Of a stretch of 64,000 nt of DNA, positions 8,920 to 19,056 are shown one piece after another. The translations under genes and the position numbers were made by a program. The stretch is from assembly GCF_014697195.1 (NCBI RefSeq), contig NZ_JACJRJ010000019.1, positions 34,850 through 98,849 of the forward strand, in the 5' to 3' direction. The notes below the pieces were generated by a model, which was not told where the DNA came from, ran no database searches, and saw only the letters and a program-made list of their open reading frames with translations. Each line of letters opens with the position of its first letter. Position 1 is the first letter of the stretch. This DNA is from Cylindrospermum sp. FACHB-282 (GTDB taxonomy: Bacteria > Cyanobacteriota > Cyanobacteriia > Cyanobacteriales > Nostocaceae).

Positions 8920-10395
8920 TCAAATATTCTTGAGAGAACTAATGCTAGGAGCAAAGAAGTATTCACCACCCTTAAGGTGTACCCAAAGTTGAAAGTTAAA
9001 TCCTGGTTTTGTTTCTGGTTCTCCCCACTTTATCGGCCATTTTTGATTTCTCGCATCAGGAGCAGCTTGACCAATAATCGGATCTGTCCCCACATTAACT
9101 TGAACAAAATTGTTGGGATTAGACCAAGCTGCTTGGATGAAATTAAATTGATTTTCAATGTCAGCTTGAAAGCACAAAAACAATAATCCTGAACCAGTGC
9201 TTGTTGCTTTGCTAAGGTCAGATTCTCCATAACTGATTCCACGACGAGCAATCCTGTGATTTCTTTCTTTTTCCAAAGCTTGCTCAAAACTTTCCCCAGA
9301 GGAAACTACTCTTCCTGTATCTCCTCTAGGGTTAGATTTACGAACGTGACTATGAAATGGGCATTTTAACGCCTGTTGATCATCACTATAATCGAAATTA
9401 TTTGTTTCATCTTTAGCTGGTGTACTTGAAAGTGTCAATGGGGTTCCATCACGGAAGCGTCCCATGGTTAATGCTCCAGCTAATTCTTGATCTATATCCC
9501 CTAACTCCTTAGCGAGGAATGCTTGAGCATCACGGAAGGCATTTACATCTTGTTCAAGTTTGCGATAAACTAAATAACTGCCATAACTATCTTCTAGCTT
9601 ACCGTTAGGATCTTTAGCCAAAAGAAGACTGAGAGGAGCACGAGGATTCCATTTAGAATCCAATTCCTTAATCAACTCCTGAATCGCCTCCTCACTCAAG
9701 TTAGGATTAGACTCCCTAATTTTTTTGATTTCGATATTTCTGACTCTTTCGATATCTCTTTTCAGAAACAAAGGTTGACTAATACCATCAATAAAACCAA
9801 AGTGTTCGATGATATCTCCATTGTCATTTCTGAGAATAAAACCATTCTCTCTGTGAACAACTTGAGCTAATTGTTCCAGTTGTTCAGTAATATAATCAAT
9901 TGCTAGTTGTAGTTTTTCCAAACTATCATCTGCTATCAGCAATAAAGCATGAATTTCTCCTTGTAGTCCTGTGTCCCATTCTTCAATAACTGGATCACCT
10001 AACAAGTTTCTGACAGCATCATTTTTCATGCCAAAGCGAAAAGGTTGATCGCCCGGAATTTGAAAAGGTTTGAATTCCAAAAATTCATAACCCTTACGCG
10101 AGAGAAAGAAGTTGATAAATAGATCACCTGCGATTTTTGCCTTTCGGAATCTTACCGCATCTGTTGCCTGTTTCTGAGCAGATGTTACATTTTGAGCAAA
10201 AATTTTAATCCATTCTTTTAATGGCTGGACTTGATTGGGTTTGAACTGTAAAAACAAATGTACAGTATGGTCTCGTCCATGTCCTCTGAGAATATTTCCC
10301 TGCAAATCACTGAGCAATTCTGCATATTTACCAGGAATCTCAGTGTCAATACCTTCTGCTGGTATTTCTTGCAAATCTTCTTCTGTTAGTGCCAT
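8920..10395 (-). CDS. DyP-type heme peroxidase
   Basis: A 491-residue dye-decolorizing peroxidase that uses hydrogen peroxide to oxidise a broad range of substrates. The GXXDG signature is G200-F-I-D203-G (catalytic Asp D203). The proximal heme-ligand histidine is probably H350 in CPFHSHVRKSNPR, and the distal arginine lies in RIARRGISYG (about R384/R385). The ferredoxin-like halves are recognisable around LQGNILRGHGRDH and GSGLLFLCFQADIENQF. No Tat or Sec signal peptide is seen, and no in-frame extension upstream would supply one. It lies 84 nt downstream of the copper radical oxidase gene on the same strand, which suggests a peroxide-linked pair. Confidence 0.93.
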   Translation of the reverse strand: MALTEEDLQEIPAEGIDTEIPGKYAELLSDLQGNILRGHGRDHTVHLFLQFKPNQVQPLKEWIKIFAQNVTSAQKQATDAVRFRKAKIAGDLFINFFLSRKGYEFLEFKPFQIPGDQPFRFGMKNDAVRNLLGDPVIEEWDTGLQGEIHALLLIADDSLEKLQLAIDYITEQLEQLAQVVHRENGFILRNDNGDIIEHFGFIDGISQPLFLKRDIERVRNIEIKKIRESNPNLSEEAIQELIKELDSKWNPRAPLSLLLAKDPNGKLEDSYGSYLVYRKLEQDVNAFRDAQAFLAKELGDIDQELAGALTMGRFRDGTPLTLSSTPAKDETNNFDYSDDQQALKCPFHSHVRKSNPRGDTGRVVSSGESFEQALEKERNHRIARRGISYGESDLSKATSTGSGLLFLCFQADIENQFNFIQAAWSNPNNFVQVNVGTDPIIGQAAPDARNQKWPIKWGEPETKPGFNFQLWVHLKGGEYFFAPSISSLKNI

Positions 10396-10428
10396 TGTCT
10401 TGAATTCCTATTTCTAAGTTTGTTGTCA

Positions 10429-10460
10429 CACTGTTACTGTATTTAATAACAGCAACAGTG
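10429..10460 (-). other. Intercistronic stem-loop between oxidase and peroxidase genes
   Basis: CACTGTTACTG (10429-10439) pairs with CAGCAACAGTG (10450-10460) with one non-Watson-Crick position and a 10-nt loop, inside the 84-nt gap. No U-tract follows on the minus strand, so it is more likely an mRNA processing or stability element than a terminator. Confidence 0.55.
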
Positions 10461-10479
10461 GATTTAAAGCGGAATGTGC

Positions 10480-12453
10480 CTATGCTTCTAGTTTCACGAT
10501 CTTGGCTTGGGAAGGCTTGCCAATATCATTGACGTAAAACAGCATATAATAGCCAGTTGGATACAGATTGGCATTTGTTGGAGCGGTGAAATTGATTGTA
10601 GAATTATCTGCTGATATATTCTCAATCTTTAAATCTGCTAACCGTTGTCCATAATCAAAAGAGTGAGTACCTGAACTCAATTTAATCAGAACAAGAGAGC
10701 CTGTGCTAGTAGCATTTTTGAGTGAAATTGTGCTTGATTTTCCGTATTGAAGCTTTTCAGAAGCTGTGACAATTTCTGGACGCAGTCCAGATGTGAGTAG
10801 ATAAGGTGGAGTAAAAATCTCTGCTTGCCAAATTTCTGCTGGGACGAATGGCTCTGTATCACCATCTACAAAGTAAGTATCAGGAGCTTGGTAATACTTG
10901 TCTAGATCGAATGGTACAACGTTCCCTGATTTGTCTTTCAGTTGGGGTATTGTGTAGTAATTCTGAGTGTCTGGTAAAACGTCAACATGAACTGTTCCGT
11001 TTTCTTCCCTAGCTGCACGACTAGGATTACCACCAATGATTAATACACGAGCATCAGGTAATAAGATAGCATTGTTATGATAGAGCCTAGGGAATTTACC
11101 AGGATTCATCGTTTCAGTTTTATAGCCACCTGGTGATAACTTATCAGCAGTCATCAACAGTGGCTCGTGAATAGCCTTGTATTCCCCATATTCACCACCA
11201 TTGATTGCCAAGATTTGTTTAGTGGGTAGAATCACAGCCTGATTCATCGCATGAGGCTGATCAAAATACTCAGGATATATTTTCCATTCTCCATTTGGCT
11301 CACCGCTAATTTTTGGTGAAGACCAACGTTCTAAACTTTGGGCAATTCTGACTCCTTTGGCTTTTAAACCATCATTGTAGCTACCCAAATAAGGACGACC
11401 ATAATTAATGTCATTGGTACCAATGAGACCTCCCATTAGCAAGACATCTCCTTCGTAATTTGGATCTAGCAGTCCAGTTCCATAAACTTTGGATATAGCC
11501 TTTCTGTCGGGGCCAACTTCAAAACTTACACTAAATTTCCCCAGACTATCCTGCTTAATTGACATTAAATAGGTTTTGTTGCTTTCGTGGAGTTCCAGTG
11601 GAAATTTACCTGCACCATCACCTGTAATCAACAACCTACCATCAGCAGTGGGAAAAACACGGGGGTAGAGATCGATACTATCGTAAGCATCTATGGTTCT
11701 GGAAACTGGTTGATTGTTGTAGATGTAATTATCTTGGTAGGTAAATTTGGTGTTGAAGGGGCTATTCTCTACGTAGGTCAGATCAATATACTGAAACTTC
11801 TTAGTTACAGGATCGTAGATTTCAATTGAAGGTGTGATTTGATTCGGTTTGTCAAATTTTAAACCCGAAAAAATGACAAGTTTTCCGTCTGCTAAAGCTA
11901 TAGGACTAGGATACCAACGTCCTTCCCTTAACTGACCAACAGTAGTCCAGGTTTTGTTTTGCCAGTTATATAAGTTGGTTTGTTTTGAGCCTTCAAACTT
12001 TTCTCCTGGGTAGTAGCGATTTGAGCCACTAATAAAAAGAATGTTGCCATCTGATAAATGCACATTTGCTGAACAAAAAGGATCATTACTTTGTCCATTT
12101 TGTACAGCAGGAGGTGATGCAATTCGTTCAAATGTACTGGTTTTAGGGTCAAATAAGGCTGAATGATTGACTACTGCATAATCAGTTCCCTTGACCCCAT
12201 CTATAAATTTGTTACCAGTTTCAGTTTTCTCTAAAGTGTTGCGATTACTGCTGCCATTGACAATTAATACTTTGCCGTTAGGTAACAGTGAAGTATGAAC
12301 AGCTTGCATCCAATCTGCTTTATTTGTGGGTAATGGTACTGTTTGCCATTCCCCCTTGCTTACACTAACCGTATCAGCTCTGACAAGGTCTGGATTAATC
12401 ATTAATCCTAAACAGGTCAGTAGAATTATGAGAAATGTAATTTTTTTCTTCAT
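10480..12453 (-). CDS. Secreted copper radical oxidase (galactose/glyoxal oxidase family)
   Basis: A 657-residue protein with a Sec signal peptide (hydrophobic 5-20, cleavage likely after VRA26), a seven-bladed Kelch propeller and a C-terminal immunoglobulin-like DUF1929 domain. All copper-radical residues of the family are in place: C127 (DPFCSANVHL) and Y181 (GRWYPSP), which form the Cys-Tyr cofactor, Y458 and H459 (PRLYHNN) and H597 (SGTHSFDYGQR). Family members oxidise aldehydes or primary alcohols and release hydrogen peroxide. The substrate cannot be read from sequence. The protein is longer than GlxA-type enzymes in the loops around 200-260 and 340-400. It is upstream of, and probably co-transcribed with, the DyP peroxidase gene. 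Confidence 0.88.
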   Translation of the reverse strand: MKKKITFLIILLTCLGLMINPDLVRADTVSVSKGEWQTVPLPTNKADWMQAVHTSLLPNGKVLIVNGSSNRNTLEKTETGNKFIDGVKGTDYAVVNHSALFDPKTSTFERIASPPAVQNGQSNDPFCSANVHLSDGNILFISGSNRYYPGEKFEGSKQTNLYNWQNKTWTTVGQLREGRWYPSPIALADGKLVIFSGLKFDKPNQITPSIEIYDPVTKKFQYIDLTYVENSPFNTKFTYQDNYIYNNQPVSRTIDAYDSIDLYPRVFPTADGRLLITGDGAGKFPLELHESNKTYLMSIKQDSLGKFSVSFEVGPDRKAISKVYGTGLLDPNYEGDVLLMGGLIGTNDINYGRPYLGSYNDGLKAKGVRIAQSLERWSSPKISGEPNGEWKIYPEYFDQPHAMNQAVILPTKQILAINGGEYGEYKAIHEPLLMTADKLSPGGYKTETMNPGKFPRLYHNNAILLPDARVLIIGGNPSRAAREENGTVHVDVLPDTQNYYTIPQLKDKSGNVVPFDLDKYYQAPDTYFVDGDTEPFVPAEIWQAEIFTPPYLLTSGLRPEIVTASEKLQYGKSSTISLKNATSTGSLVLIKLSSGTHSFDYGQRLADLKIENISADNSTINFTAPTNANLYPTGYYMLFYVNDIGKPSQAKIVKLEA

Positions 12454-13625
12454 TGACTCTCAACTTTGAAGTAATTTGGCAAAAAAACACAGCAAAATAA
12501 TAGCGGTACTGACAATAAAGCCTCAATACTTTTGCAAAACAGTATTAATGCTTTTCAAGTACTCACTGTTGTGGATAGCGTCAGAGCAAATTAGAAGTTA
12601 TTCTGCTAGCTGTCTGGTCGCATATTTAGGGTTATTAAAGGTACATAATGTTTGAGGAATCGATATGTTGGATTGGGTATGACAATCAGATATACCGTGA
12701 AGGCAGAGTTTTCTAAATCACTGGGTTTTTCACTGAAAAAGTTGTCAGAGTGGGATGGTCTTAATTGGTTGCCAGACGCGTGTCTTAAGATTTATTTGCC
12801 CAATATATTAATTGTTTTAATTGGACTTAAACAAATCAGTAAGATAGCAAGGTTTATTAATGCCTATTCTGAGATATACGACAGATTGTCAAACAAAAGA
12901 TGATATCTTTATATTTTTTAATACTTTTTTAACTAAAATGCTAAAGCTATAAAGCTACGACATTGTAACAATAGACAATACGTGTAAATAGAAATAAATT
13001 TGTTTTTCTTTTGTTAAATAAAACTTTCAAGTCTTGATTGAACATAATTTTAATTGTTGTTTAAAAAGTAAAAATAATTTTGATTATTTAAAATATATTT
13101 ACTAAGTTTTATAAAATTTGCGGTTTTGTTTTCAAAGAAAATAACAAGTAGGACTTAGGCATTGACAAAAAATGGTAAATATGAACATCAGTTTTATTGA
13201 TTGAAAGTCCTATAAATTCTGCGTTAGGGAATGCACGCTACGGGGAAAGTTGCATAAAGAGACCCATTCAAAAAGCCTGAAAATAGGGTAAATTTTTACT
13301 GTGGGTAAGTTCTAACAAGTTAAAAGTAAAAAATCCTTTGAATTTATTCATAAAAATTCAGGTGGCTCAAGATTCTTGCCTTTGTTGAATTTTGCCTTTT
13401 GAACTGGATTAGAGTTAATATATTTGCTATATTTTATACTTGTAAGTATGTAACTACAAAAATACATAAAATTTTCGGAAAGCCGACACTTGTGGTTTAG
13501 CAGCAAAACTTAACACAGGTGCTAGTCAAGACTTTTTTCTATATGTATCCGCGCTTTGGTAGACTTGAAAACTGATATGGCCAGAGAAAACGGCGGAAAT
13601 TCAAGCAGTTGAGAGGGCAGACTCT
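12454..13625. other. Long intergenic region with a dispersed repeat
   Basis: About 1.2 kb without a convincing gene. An 83-codon open frame at 12652-12903 has no recognisable features and is not accepted. From about 13141 to 13300 lies a copy of a dispersed repeat (GGACTTAGGCATTGAC..., GCGTTAGGGAATGCACGCTACGG, GCCTGAAAATAGGGTAAATTTT) also found around 29305-29400 and partly at 16550-16575. The 300 nt before glpX presumably contain its promoter. Confidence 0.6.
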
Positions 13626-14663
<1,038 letters not shown>

Positions 14664-14727
14664 TCATTAGGCATTGGTAATAGGTAATTGGGGATTGGTA
14701 ATTGGGGGAAGAGAAGAAAAGCTATAA

Positions 14728-14804
14728 CCCATTACCCATTACCCATTACCCATTACCCATTACCCATTACCCATTACCCATTACCCATTACCCATTACCC
14801 ATTA
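14728..14804. repeat. Heptamer tandem repeat (CCCATTA)11
   Basis: Eleven perfect head-to-tail CCCATTA units between glpX and hemA, preceded (14664-14706) by imperfect copies of the opposite strand (GGTAATTGGGG type), so the transcript can fold. This is a short tandemly repeated repetitive (STRR) sequence of the kind common in Nostoc-like genomes. The same unit recurs at 46727-46847. Confidence 0.95.
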
Positions 14805-14816
14805 CCAATTTAAGAA

Positions 14817-16103
14817 ATGAATATTGCAGTGGTGGGGTTAAGCCATAAAACAGCCCCAGTAGAAATCAGGGAAAAGCTGAGTATTCCAGAGCCACAGACT
14901 GAAAGTGCGATCGCCCAACTCCTCAGCTGTTCCCATATTGACGAAGTCGCAGTACTTAGCACTTGTAACCGTCTGGAAATTTACATCGTTACCAGTGAAG
15001 CCAACCAAGGTGTGAGACAAGTTATTCAGTTTCTGGCTGAATACAGCAAATTACCAGTTGTACCTTTGCGACAACACCTGTTTACATTACTCCATGATGA
15101 TGCCGTGATGCATATCATGCGGGTAGCGGCTGGGTTAGATAGTCTCGTACTCGGCGAAGGTCAAATTCTGGCTCAGGTGAAAAATACTCATAAACTGGGG
15201 CAGCAATACAGCGGTATAAAAACCATTCTGAATCGATTATTTAAACAAGCGCTGACATCTGGTAAGCGGGTTCGCACCGAAACCAGTATTGGCACTGGTG
15301 CTGTCTCCATCAGTTCGGCAGCTGTGGAGTTAGCCCAGATGAAAGTCAAAAATTTAGCTGCTTACCGTGTGGCAATTTTGGGTGCGGGTAAAATGTCTCG
15401 GCTGCTGGTACAACACCTGATTTCTAAAGGGGCTGGGCAAATTACCATTGTCAATCGCTCTCGCGAACGGGCAGCAGAATTGACGAAGTTGTTCCCAGAT
15501 CAACCGATTCAAATCCATCTGCTCTCGGAAATGATGTCTGTAATTGCCGAAAGCGATATTGTATTTACTAGTACTTCAGCTACAGAGCCGATACTTGACC
15601 GCGCCAAGTTGGAAATGGTTTTAGAACCGAAGCAATCTCTAATGTTATTTGATATTTCTGTGCCGCGTAATGTGGATGCAGATGTAAATGATCTGGCAAA
15701 TGTGCAGGCGTTTAATGTGGATGATTTGAAGGCGGTAGTCGCGCAAAACTACGAAAGTCGCCGGAAAATGGCATTAGAAGCCGAGAAAATTTTAGATGAA
15801 GAAGTAGCAGCTTTTGATATTTGGTGGCGCAGTCTAGAAACTGTTTCTACCATCAGCTGTCTACGGAACAAGATCGAAACTATCCGCGAACAAGAACTAG
15901 AAAAGGCTTTGTCGCGCTTGGGTTCGGAGTTTGGCGAGAAACACCAAGAAGTTATCGAGGCGCTGACACGGGGTATTGTGAATAAAATTTTACATGACCC
16001 GATGGTGCAATTACGAGCGCAACAGGATGTAGAAGCGCGAAGACGTTGTATGCAGACTCTGCAAATGTTGTTTAACTTAGATGCAGAAGAGCAGTTTAGC
16101 TGA
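14817..16103 (+). CDS. hemA: Glutamyl-tRNA reductase
   Basis: A 428-residue NADPH-dependent enzyme that reduces glutamyl-tRNA-Glu to glutamate-1-semialdehyde, the first committed step of heme, chlorophyll and bilin synthesis. The catalytic cysteine is C50 in [10 protein letters not shown]. The [16 protein letters not shown] block, the nucleotide-binding GAGKMSRL and the C-terminal dimerisation helices (from about 310) are all present. Start ATG follows AAGAA closely. The only link to upstream glpX is proximity across the heptamer repeat. Confidence 0.97.
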   Translation: MNIAVVGLSHKTAPVEIREKLSIPEPQTESAIAQLLSCSHIDEVAVLSTCNRLEIYIVTSEANQGVRQVIQFLAEYSKLPVVPLRQHLFTLLHDDAVMHIMRVAAGLDSLVLGEGQILAQVKNTHKLGQQYSGIKTILNRLFKQALTSGKRVRTETSIGTGAVSISSAAVELAQMKVKNLAAYRVAILGAGKMSRLLVQHLISKGAGQITIVNRSRERAAELTKLFPDQPIQIHLLSEMMSVIAESDIVFTSTSATEPILDRAKLEMVLEPKQSLMLFDISVPRNVDADVNDLANVQAFNVDDLKAVVAQNYESRRKMALEAEKILDEEVAAFDIWWRSLETVSTISCLRNKIETIREQELEKALSRLGSEFGEKHQEVIEALTRGIVNKILHDPMVQLRAQQDVEARRRCMQTLQMLFNLDAEEQFS

Positions 16104-16125
16104 AATCCACGGCTATTATCATTGG

Positions 16126-16149
16126 TGCGTTAGCTTCATTTCTAACGCA
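16126..16149 (+). other. Inverted repeat downstream of hemA
   Basis: TGCGTTAG (16126-16133) and CTAACGCA (16142-16149) form an 8-bp stem with an 8-nt loop 23 nt after the hemA stop. There is no T-run, so it may be a weak terminator or an mRNA 3-prime stabiliser. Confidence 0.4.
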
Positions 16150-16247
16150 TCAACACCACATTTGTTTGCTACCTGTCATAGGGATTAACAAAGACAGGTA
16201 TTGAATTAATAATTTGGCGTTGCTGATTAAAAATATGAATATGTGTC

Positions 16248-16272
16248 ACGCAAAGGCGCAAAGGCGCAAAGA
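16248..16272. repeat. Dispersed CGCAAAGG-type repeat
   Basis: A short run of CGCAAAGG units. Related copies lie at about 23637-23665, and, in the opposite orientation (CCTTTGCG), at 42681-42694 and 42787-42796. These are small dispersed repeats rather than genes. Confidence 0.6.
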
Positions 16273-16332
16273 ATCAAGCTTAAAAACGTTGAATTTCCCA
16301 ATTTGATATTCTAATTCAGCAACGCCAATAAT

Positions 16333-16438
16333 TTAAGCTAAAACTTCCTGTGCATTTTTAAAAGCTTCTTCGTAAGTTTCACCGTCAACCACCCACCACT
16401 AATCGGAGTACCGATATTATTGTGTAATGATAATTCAT
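16333..16438 (-). pseudogene. Degraded HicB-like antitoxin remnant
   Basis: On the minus strand an ATG at 16438 starts MNYHYTII, then the frame fails; in another frame the strand reads WVVDGETYEEAFKNAQEVLA followed by a stop. The two pieces match the start and the middle of HicB-type (UPF0150) antitoxins, so an internal deletion with a frameshift is inferred. No HicA toxin is adjacent. The remnant start overlaps the stop of a 28-codon frame upstream (ATGA overlap). Confidence 0.6.
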
Positions 16439-16521
16439 TCTTTTTCTTCCTCTTGAGCTTTTTGAACCTCTGCGATTTTTTTGAGTGCGTTATTAACGTC
16501 TTTGTCCTGGTAAGGTTTCAC
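16435..16521 (-). CDS. Very small ORF coupled to the HicB remnant
   Basis: A 28-codon frame (GTG start, VKPYQDKDVNNALKKIAEV...) rich in Lys and Glu. Its TGA overlaps the ATG of the HicB-like remnant, an arrangement typical of translationally coupled genes. It may be the tail of a decayed partner gene. I do not recognise it. Confidence 0.3.
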   Translation of the reverse strand: MKPYQDKDVNNALKKIAEVQKAQEEEKE

Positions 16522-16696
16522 ATAATTTATTGATAATGAATAAATAAATATTCGTGCGTTAGGGAACGCACGCTACTTAATGAAGCATTACGCTTTCATC
16601 ATGAAGAAACGTAGACCGAAGGGCGTGCCGCAGACTACCGCAGAGGGCAGGGAGAAATAAGAGTTTGGGAGAGTTTTTGCGTAAGTCCTATGAAGT

Positions 16697-17470
16697 TTAT
16701 TGTCCTAAATATGCCTCTAGAACTTTGGTGTTTTTTTGAATTTCTGCGGGAGTACCTACAGCTAAATTTTGTCCTTCGGCGAGTACCCAAACGCGATCGC
16801 ACAATGACATAATCAAATCCATATTGTGTTCAATAATCAGAAAGGTCATGCCGTCGCGGCGGTTCCAACTGATAATGCGATCGCATATATCGTCAATTAA
16901 TTTAGGATTCACCCCCGCCGCAGGTTCATCTAGCAAAATCAACTTGGGGTTAGTCATCAGCGCCCTTCCCATTTCCAGCAGCTTGCGTTGTCCACCAGAC
17001 AAACTACCGGCATAATCTTGGGCTTTTTTCTCCAAACCCACAGACTCTAACAAAAACATCCCCCGTTCTTTGAGTTCCTTTTCTTCCTTCGCAACAATGT
17101 GTGGTTGCAACTGCACTTGCCAAAAATTCTCACCTGTTTGTTTTTGGGCCGCCAGCAGCATATTTTCTAACACCGACAACCGCGAAAGCGTCCGGGCTAC
17201 CTGAAAGGTGCGGACTAATCCCTGCTGGGCGATTTGGTATGGTTGCAGCTGGTGAATTGGTTCACCGTCAAAAATCACTCGCCCTTTATCTGGACGAATG
17301 AAATTAGAGAGTAAGTTAAATAAAGTGGTTTTACCGGCACCATTGGGGCCAATCAACCCAGTAATGCTGCCTTTAGCCACCTCAATGTTAGCGTCATTGA
17401 CTGCTTTGATGCCGCCAAAGCCTTTACAAAGTCCAGTGGCGGCTAATAGGGGAAGTTGGTTATTTACCAA
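16697..17470 (-). CDS. natA: ABC transporter ATP-binding protein, neutral/branched-chain amino acids (LivG/NatA type)
   Basis: A 257-residue ATPase of the LivG family. Walker A is GPNGAGKTT, the signature is LSGGQRKLLEMGRAL, Walker B is LILLDEPAAGV, and the LivG-specific C-terminus (NLAVGTPAEIQKN, EAYLGQ) is present. It energises uptake of neutral amino acids with the permease encoded just upstream; the genes overlap by 11 nt, implying translational coupling. In Anabaena the N-I system (NatABCDE) has this gene pair split from its other subunits, and no binding protein, second permease or second ATPase is seen here, which fits. The specific NatA name is by that analogy. Confidence 0.85.
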   Translation of the reverse strand: MVNNQLPLLAATGLCKGFGGIKAVNDANIEVAKGSITGLIGPNGAGKTTLFNLLSNFIRPDKGRVIFDGEPIHQLQPYQIAQQGLVRTFQVARTLSRLSVLENMLLAAQKQTGENFWQVQLQPHIVAKEEKELKERGMFLLESVGLEKKAQDYAGSLSGGQRKLLEMGRALMTNPKLILLDEPAAGVNPKLIDDICDRIISWNRRDGMTFLIIEHNMDLIMSLCDRVWVLAEGQNLAVGTPAEIQKNTKVLEAYLGQ

Positions 17471-18590
17471 GGGTGAGTTCCTCCTTTTTCCCTAAGATAC
17501 CTTGAGGACGCCAAATCATCAGTACCATTAAAATAAAACCGATGACCATAATGCGAAATGCACCGAGACGGGCTTCATCTAGGGGAATGATTTGCGGTAA
17601 AACTTCCCGCGTGATGGCATCATAAGCAAAGAAAATCACCGCGCCTAAGAGAGTCCCGATATTATTGCCAGAACCGCCTAAAATCACCATAATCCAAGCG
17701 TCAAAGGTAAGTTGCGGTTGAAAATTATCTGGGTAAATGGCGCTGAGTTGCCAAGCAAAGAAAGCACCAGCGATGCCTGCGATCGCACCCCCAAGCATGA
17801 GGGATTGCACTTTGTACCAAAAAACGTTTTTACCCATAGCCTTGGGTATTTCTTCATCTTCACGGATAGCTTTGAGGACTCTACCCCAAGGCGATCGCAC
17901 TAAAATTTCCAAACGCCAAAAAACAAAGGCTAATACCAACAGCACCAACAGCATCAAACCTGCTTTGGGGTTGTAGTTATACAGGGCGATCACTCCAGAA
18001 ACATAAATCGCCGTTACTAGAACTCCGAAAATCAACCCCACGATCAAGCGCGAGGTGAATTCTGCCTTGCTAACTTTCTTAGCCGCATCTTGAATCTGGG
18101 ATAATTGGCTAGAGCGAACCCACCTGAATAGGGAATATAAGGTGATTAACATTAGCAGCGATAACAGCCCAATCATCACCAGTCTGAAAAACAAATTAGG
18201 GGTTGTGGATAGGGGGATAGTATAACTTTGGATGCCAAAAGCCCCAGATATCCAGGTATCACCTACGGGTAATTCCTGATTGTTAATCACCAACCGAATC
18301 AGTTCCCCCACACCAACAGTGACAATTGACAGATAATCTTCTCGTAAGCGCAGAGTCGCAAAACCAATTACCAAGCCCAAGATAGCGGCAACGACTGCCC
18401 CAATTATAGCTGACAGCAAAAGAGGGACTCCCTTGAAACTTAACAAGACGGTGGTATATGCTCCCAAGGTCATGAAAGCAATGTGACCAAAATTAATTAA
18501 CCCTGTAAAGCCCCACTGGAGATTGAGTCCCAGTCCGAACAGAGCAAAAATTGCCGTAGAAATTGCCAGAAAAACCAGATAATCAACCAT
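17460..18590 (-). CDS. natC: ABC transporter permease, neutral/branched-chain amino acids (LivM/NatC type)
   Basis: A 376-residue inner-membrane permease of the LivM family with about 9-10 hydrophobic segments. The family motifs GLNLQWGFTGLINFGHIAF near the N-terminus and FDAWIMVILGGSGNNIGTLLGA near residue 300 are clear. Compared with bacterial LivM (about 320 residues) it has a charged insertion around residues 165-195 (RWVRSSQLSQIQDAAKK). The stop codon lies inside the start of the downstream ATPase gene. Assigning it to NatC rather than another LivM paralogue is inference. Confidence 0.83.
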   Translation of the reverse strand: MVDYLVFLAISTAIFALFGLGLNLQWGFTGLINFGHIAFMTLGAYTTVLLSFKGVPLLLSAIIGAVVAAILGLVIGFATLRLREDYLSIVTVGVGELIRLVINNQELPVGDTWISGAFGIQSYTIPLSTTPNLFFRLVMIGLLSLLMLITLYSLFRWVRSSQLSQIQDAAKKVSKAEFTSRLIVGLIFGVLVTAIYVSGVIALYNYNPKAGLMLLVLLVLAFVFWRLEILVRSPWGRVLKAIREDEEIPKAMGKNVFWYKVQSLMLGGAIAGIAGAFFAWQLSAIYPDNFQPQLTFDAWIMVILGGSGNNIGTLLGAVIFFAYDAITREVLPQIIPLDEARLGAFRIMVIGFILMVLMIWRPQGILGKKEELTLGK

Positions 18591-18799
18591 ACTTAAGTTA
18601 GAACGTATAATTACTTAAACTATTAAGATTCAGGGAATGGCAGAGACAGGGAAACTACGGAAATAGTTTTTCTTGTCTGATTAAACACCCAACAGGGGAA
18701 TAAATTTGTAGTGTAGCTTGGGGATAATGCGGTAATCCCATGATCCAGAGCTAATTTTTTGGGAAAACTATTGTTGTCGAGTTGGGGGTAATCAATTAT

Positions 18800-18997
18800 A
18801 TGAATTTGCTGCGGATTAGAATGCATCACTTAATCGAGCAGTTGGCTGATGAGGATCTACAAAGCGTTTGGGGGGTTGTTCAAGGTTTGTATTTTGATGT
18901 TTATATGCTGAAAGCGATAGAACAAGTCAGGCGATCGCAACAGCCGTGGGACATCTTAACCCATGAAGAGGCGCTACGACTGTTAATGTTTTTATGA
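18800..18997 (+). CDS. Putative antitoxin of a small TA pair
   Basis: A 65-residue, mostly helical acidic protein (HHLIEQLADEDLQSVWGVV..., ending LTHEEALRLLMFL). Proteins of this look are common in cyanobacteria directly upstream of ParE/RelE-like genes, so an antitoxin role is inferred from context. The ATG at 18800 is chosen over an upstream TTG. Its TGA overlaps an ATG that opens an 18-codon frame ending at 19050, seven nt before the toxin start; this could be a translational bridge. Confidence 0.6.
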   Translation: MNLLRIRMHHLIEQLADEDLQSVWGVVQGLYFDVYMLKAIEQVRRSQQPWDILTHEEALRLLMFL

Positions 18998-19056
18998 ATC
19001 AGGTCACTGTCGATTTAGGGCCAGTAGCACTTAAGTATTGGTTAAGGTAGGCAAGA

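Noticed and set aside
12652..12903. 83-codon frame in the 12.5-13.6 kb intergenic region
   Set aside because: No family features and no ribosome-binding site; listed only as uncertain intergenic sequence.
14728..14804. CRISPR array suspected at the CCCATTA repeats
   Set aside because: Units are seven bases with no spacers and no cas genes nearby; this is a simple tandem repeat.
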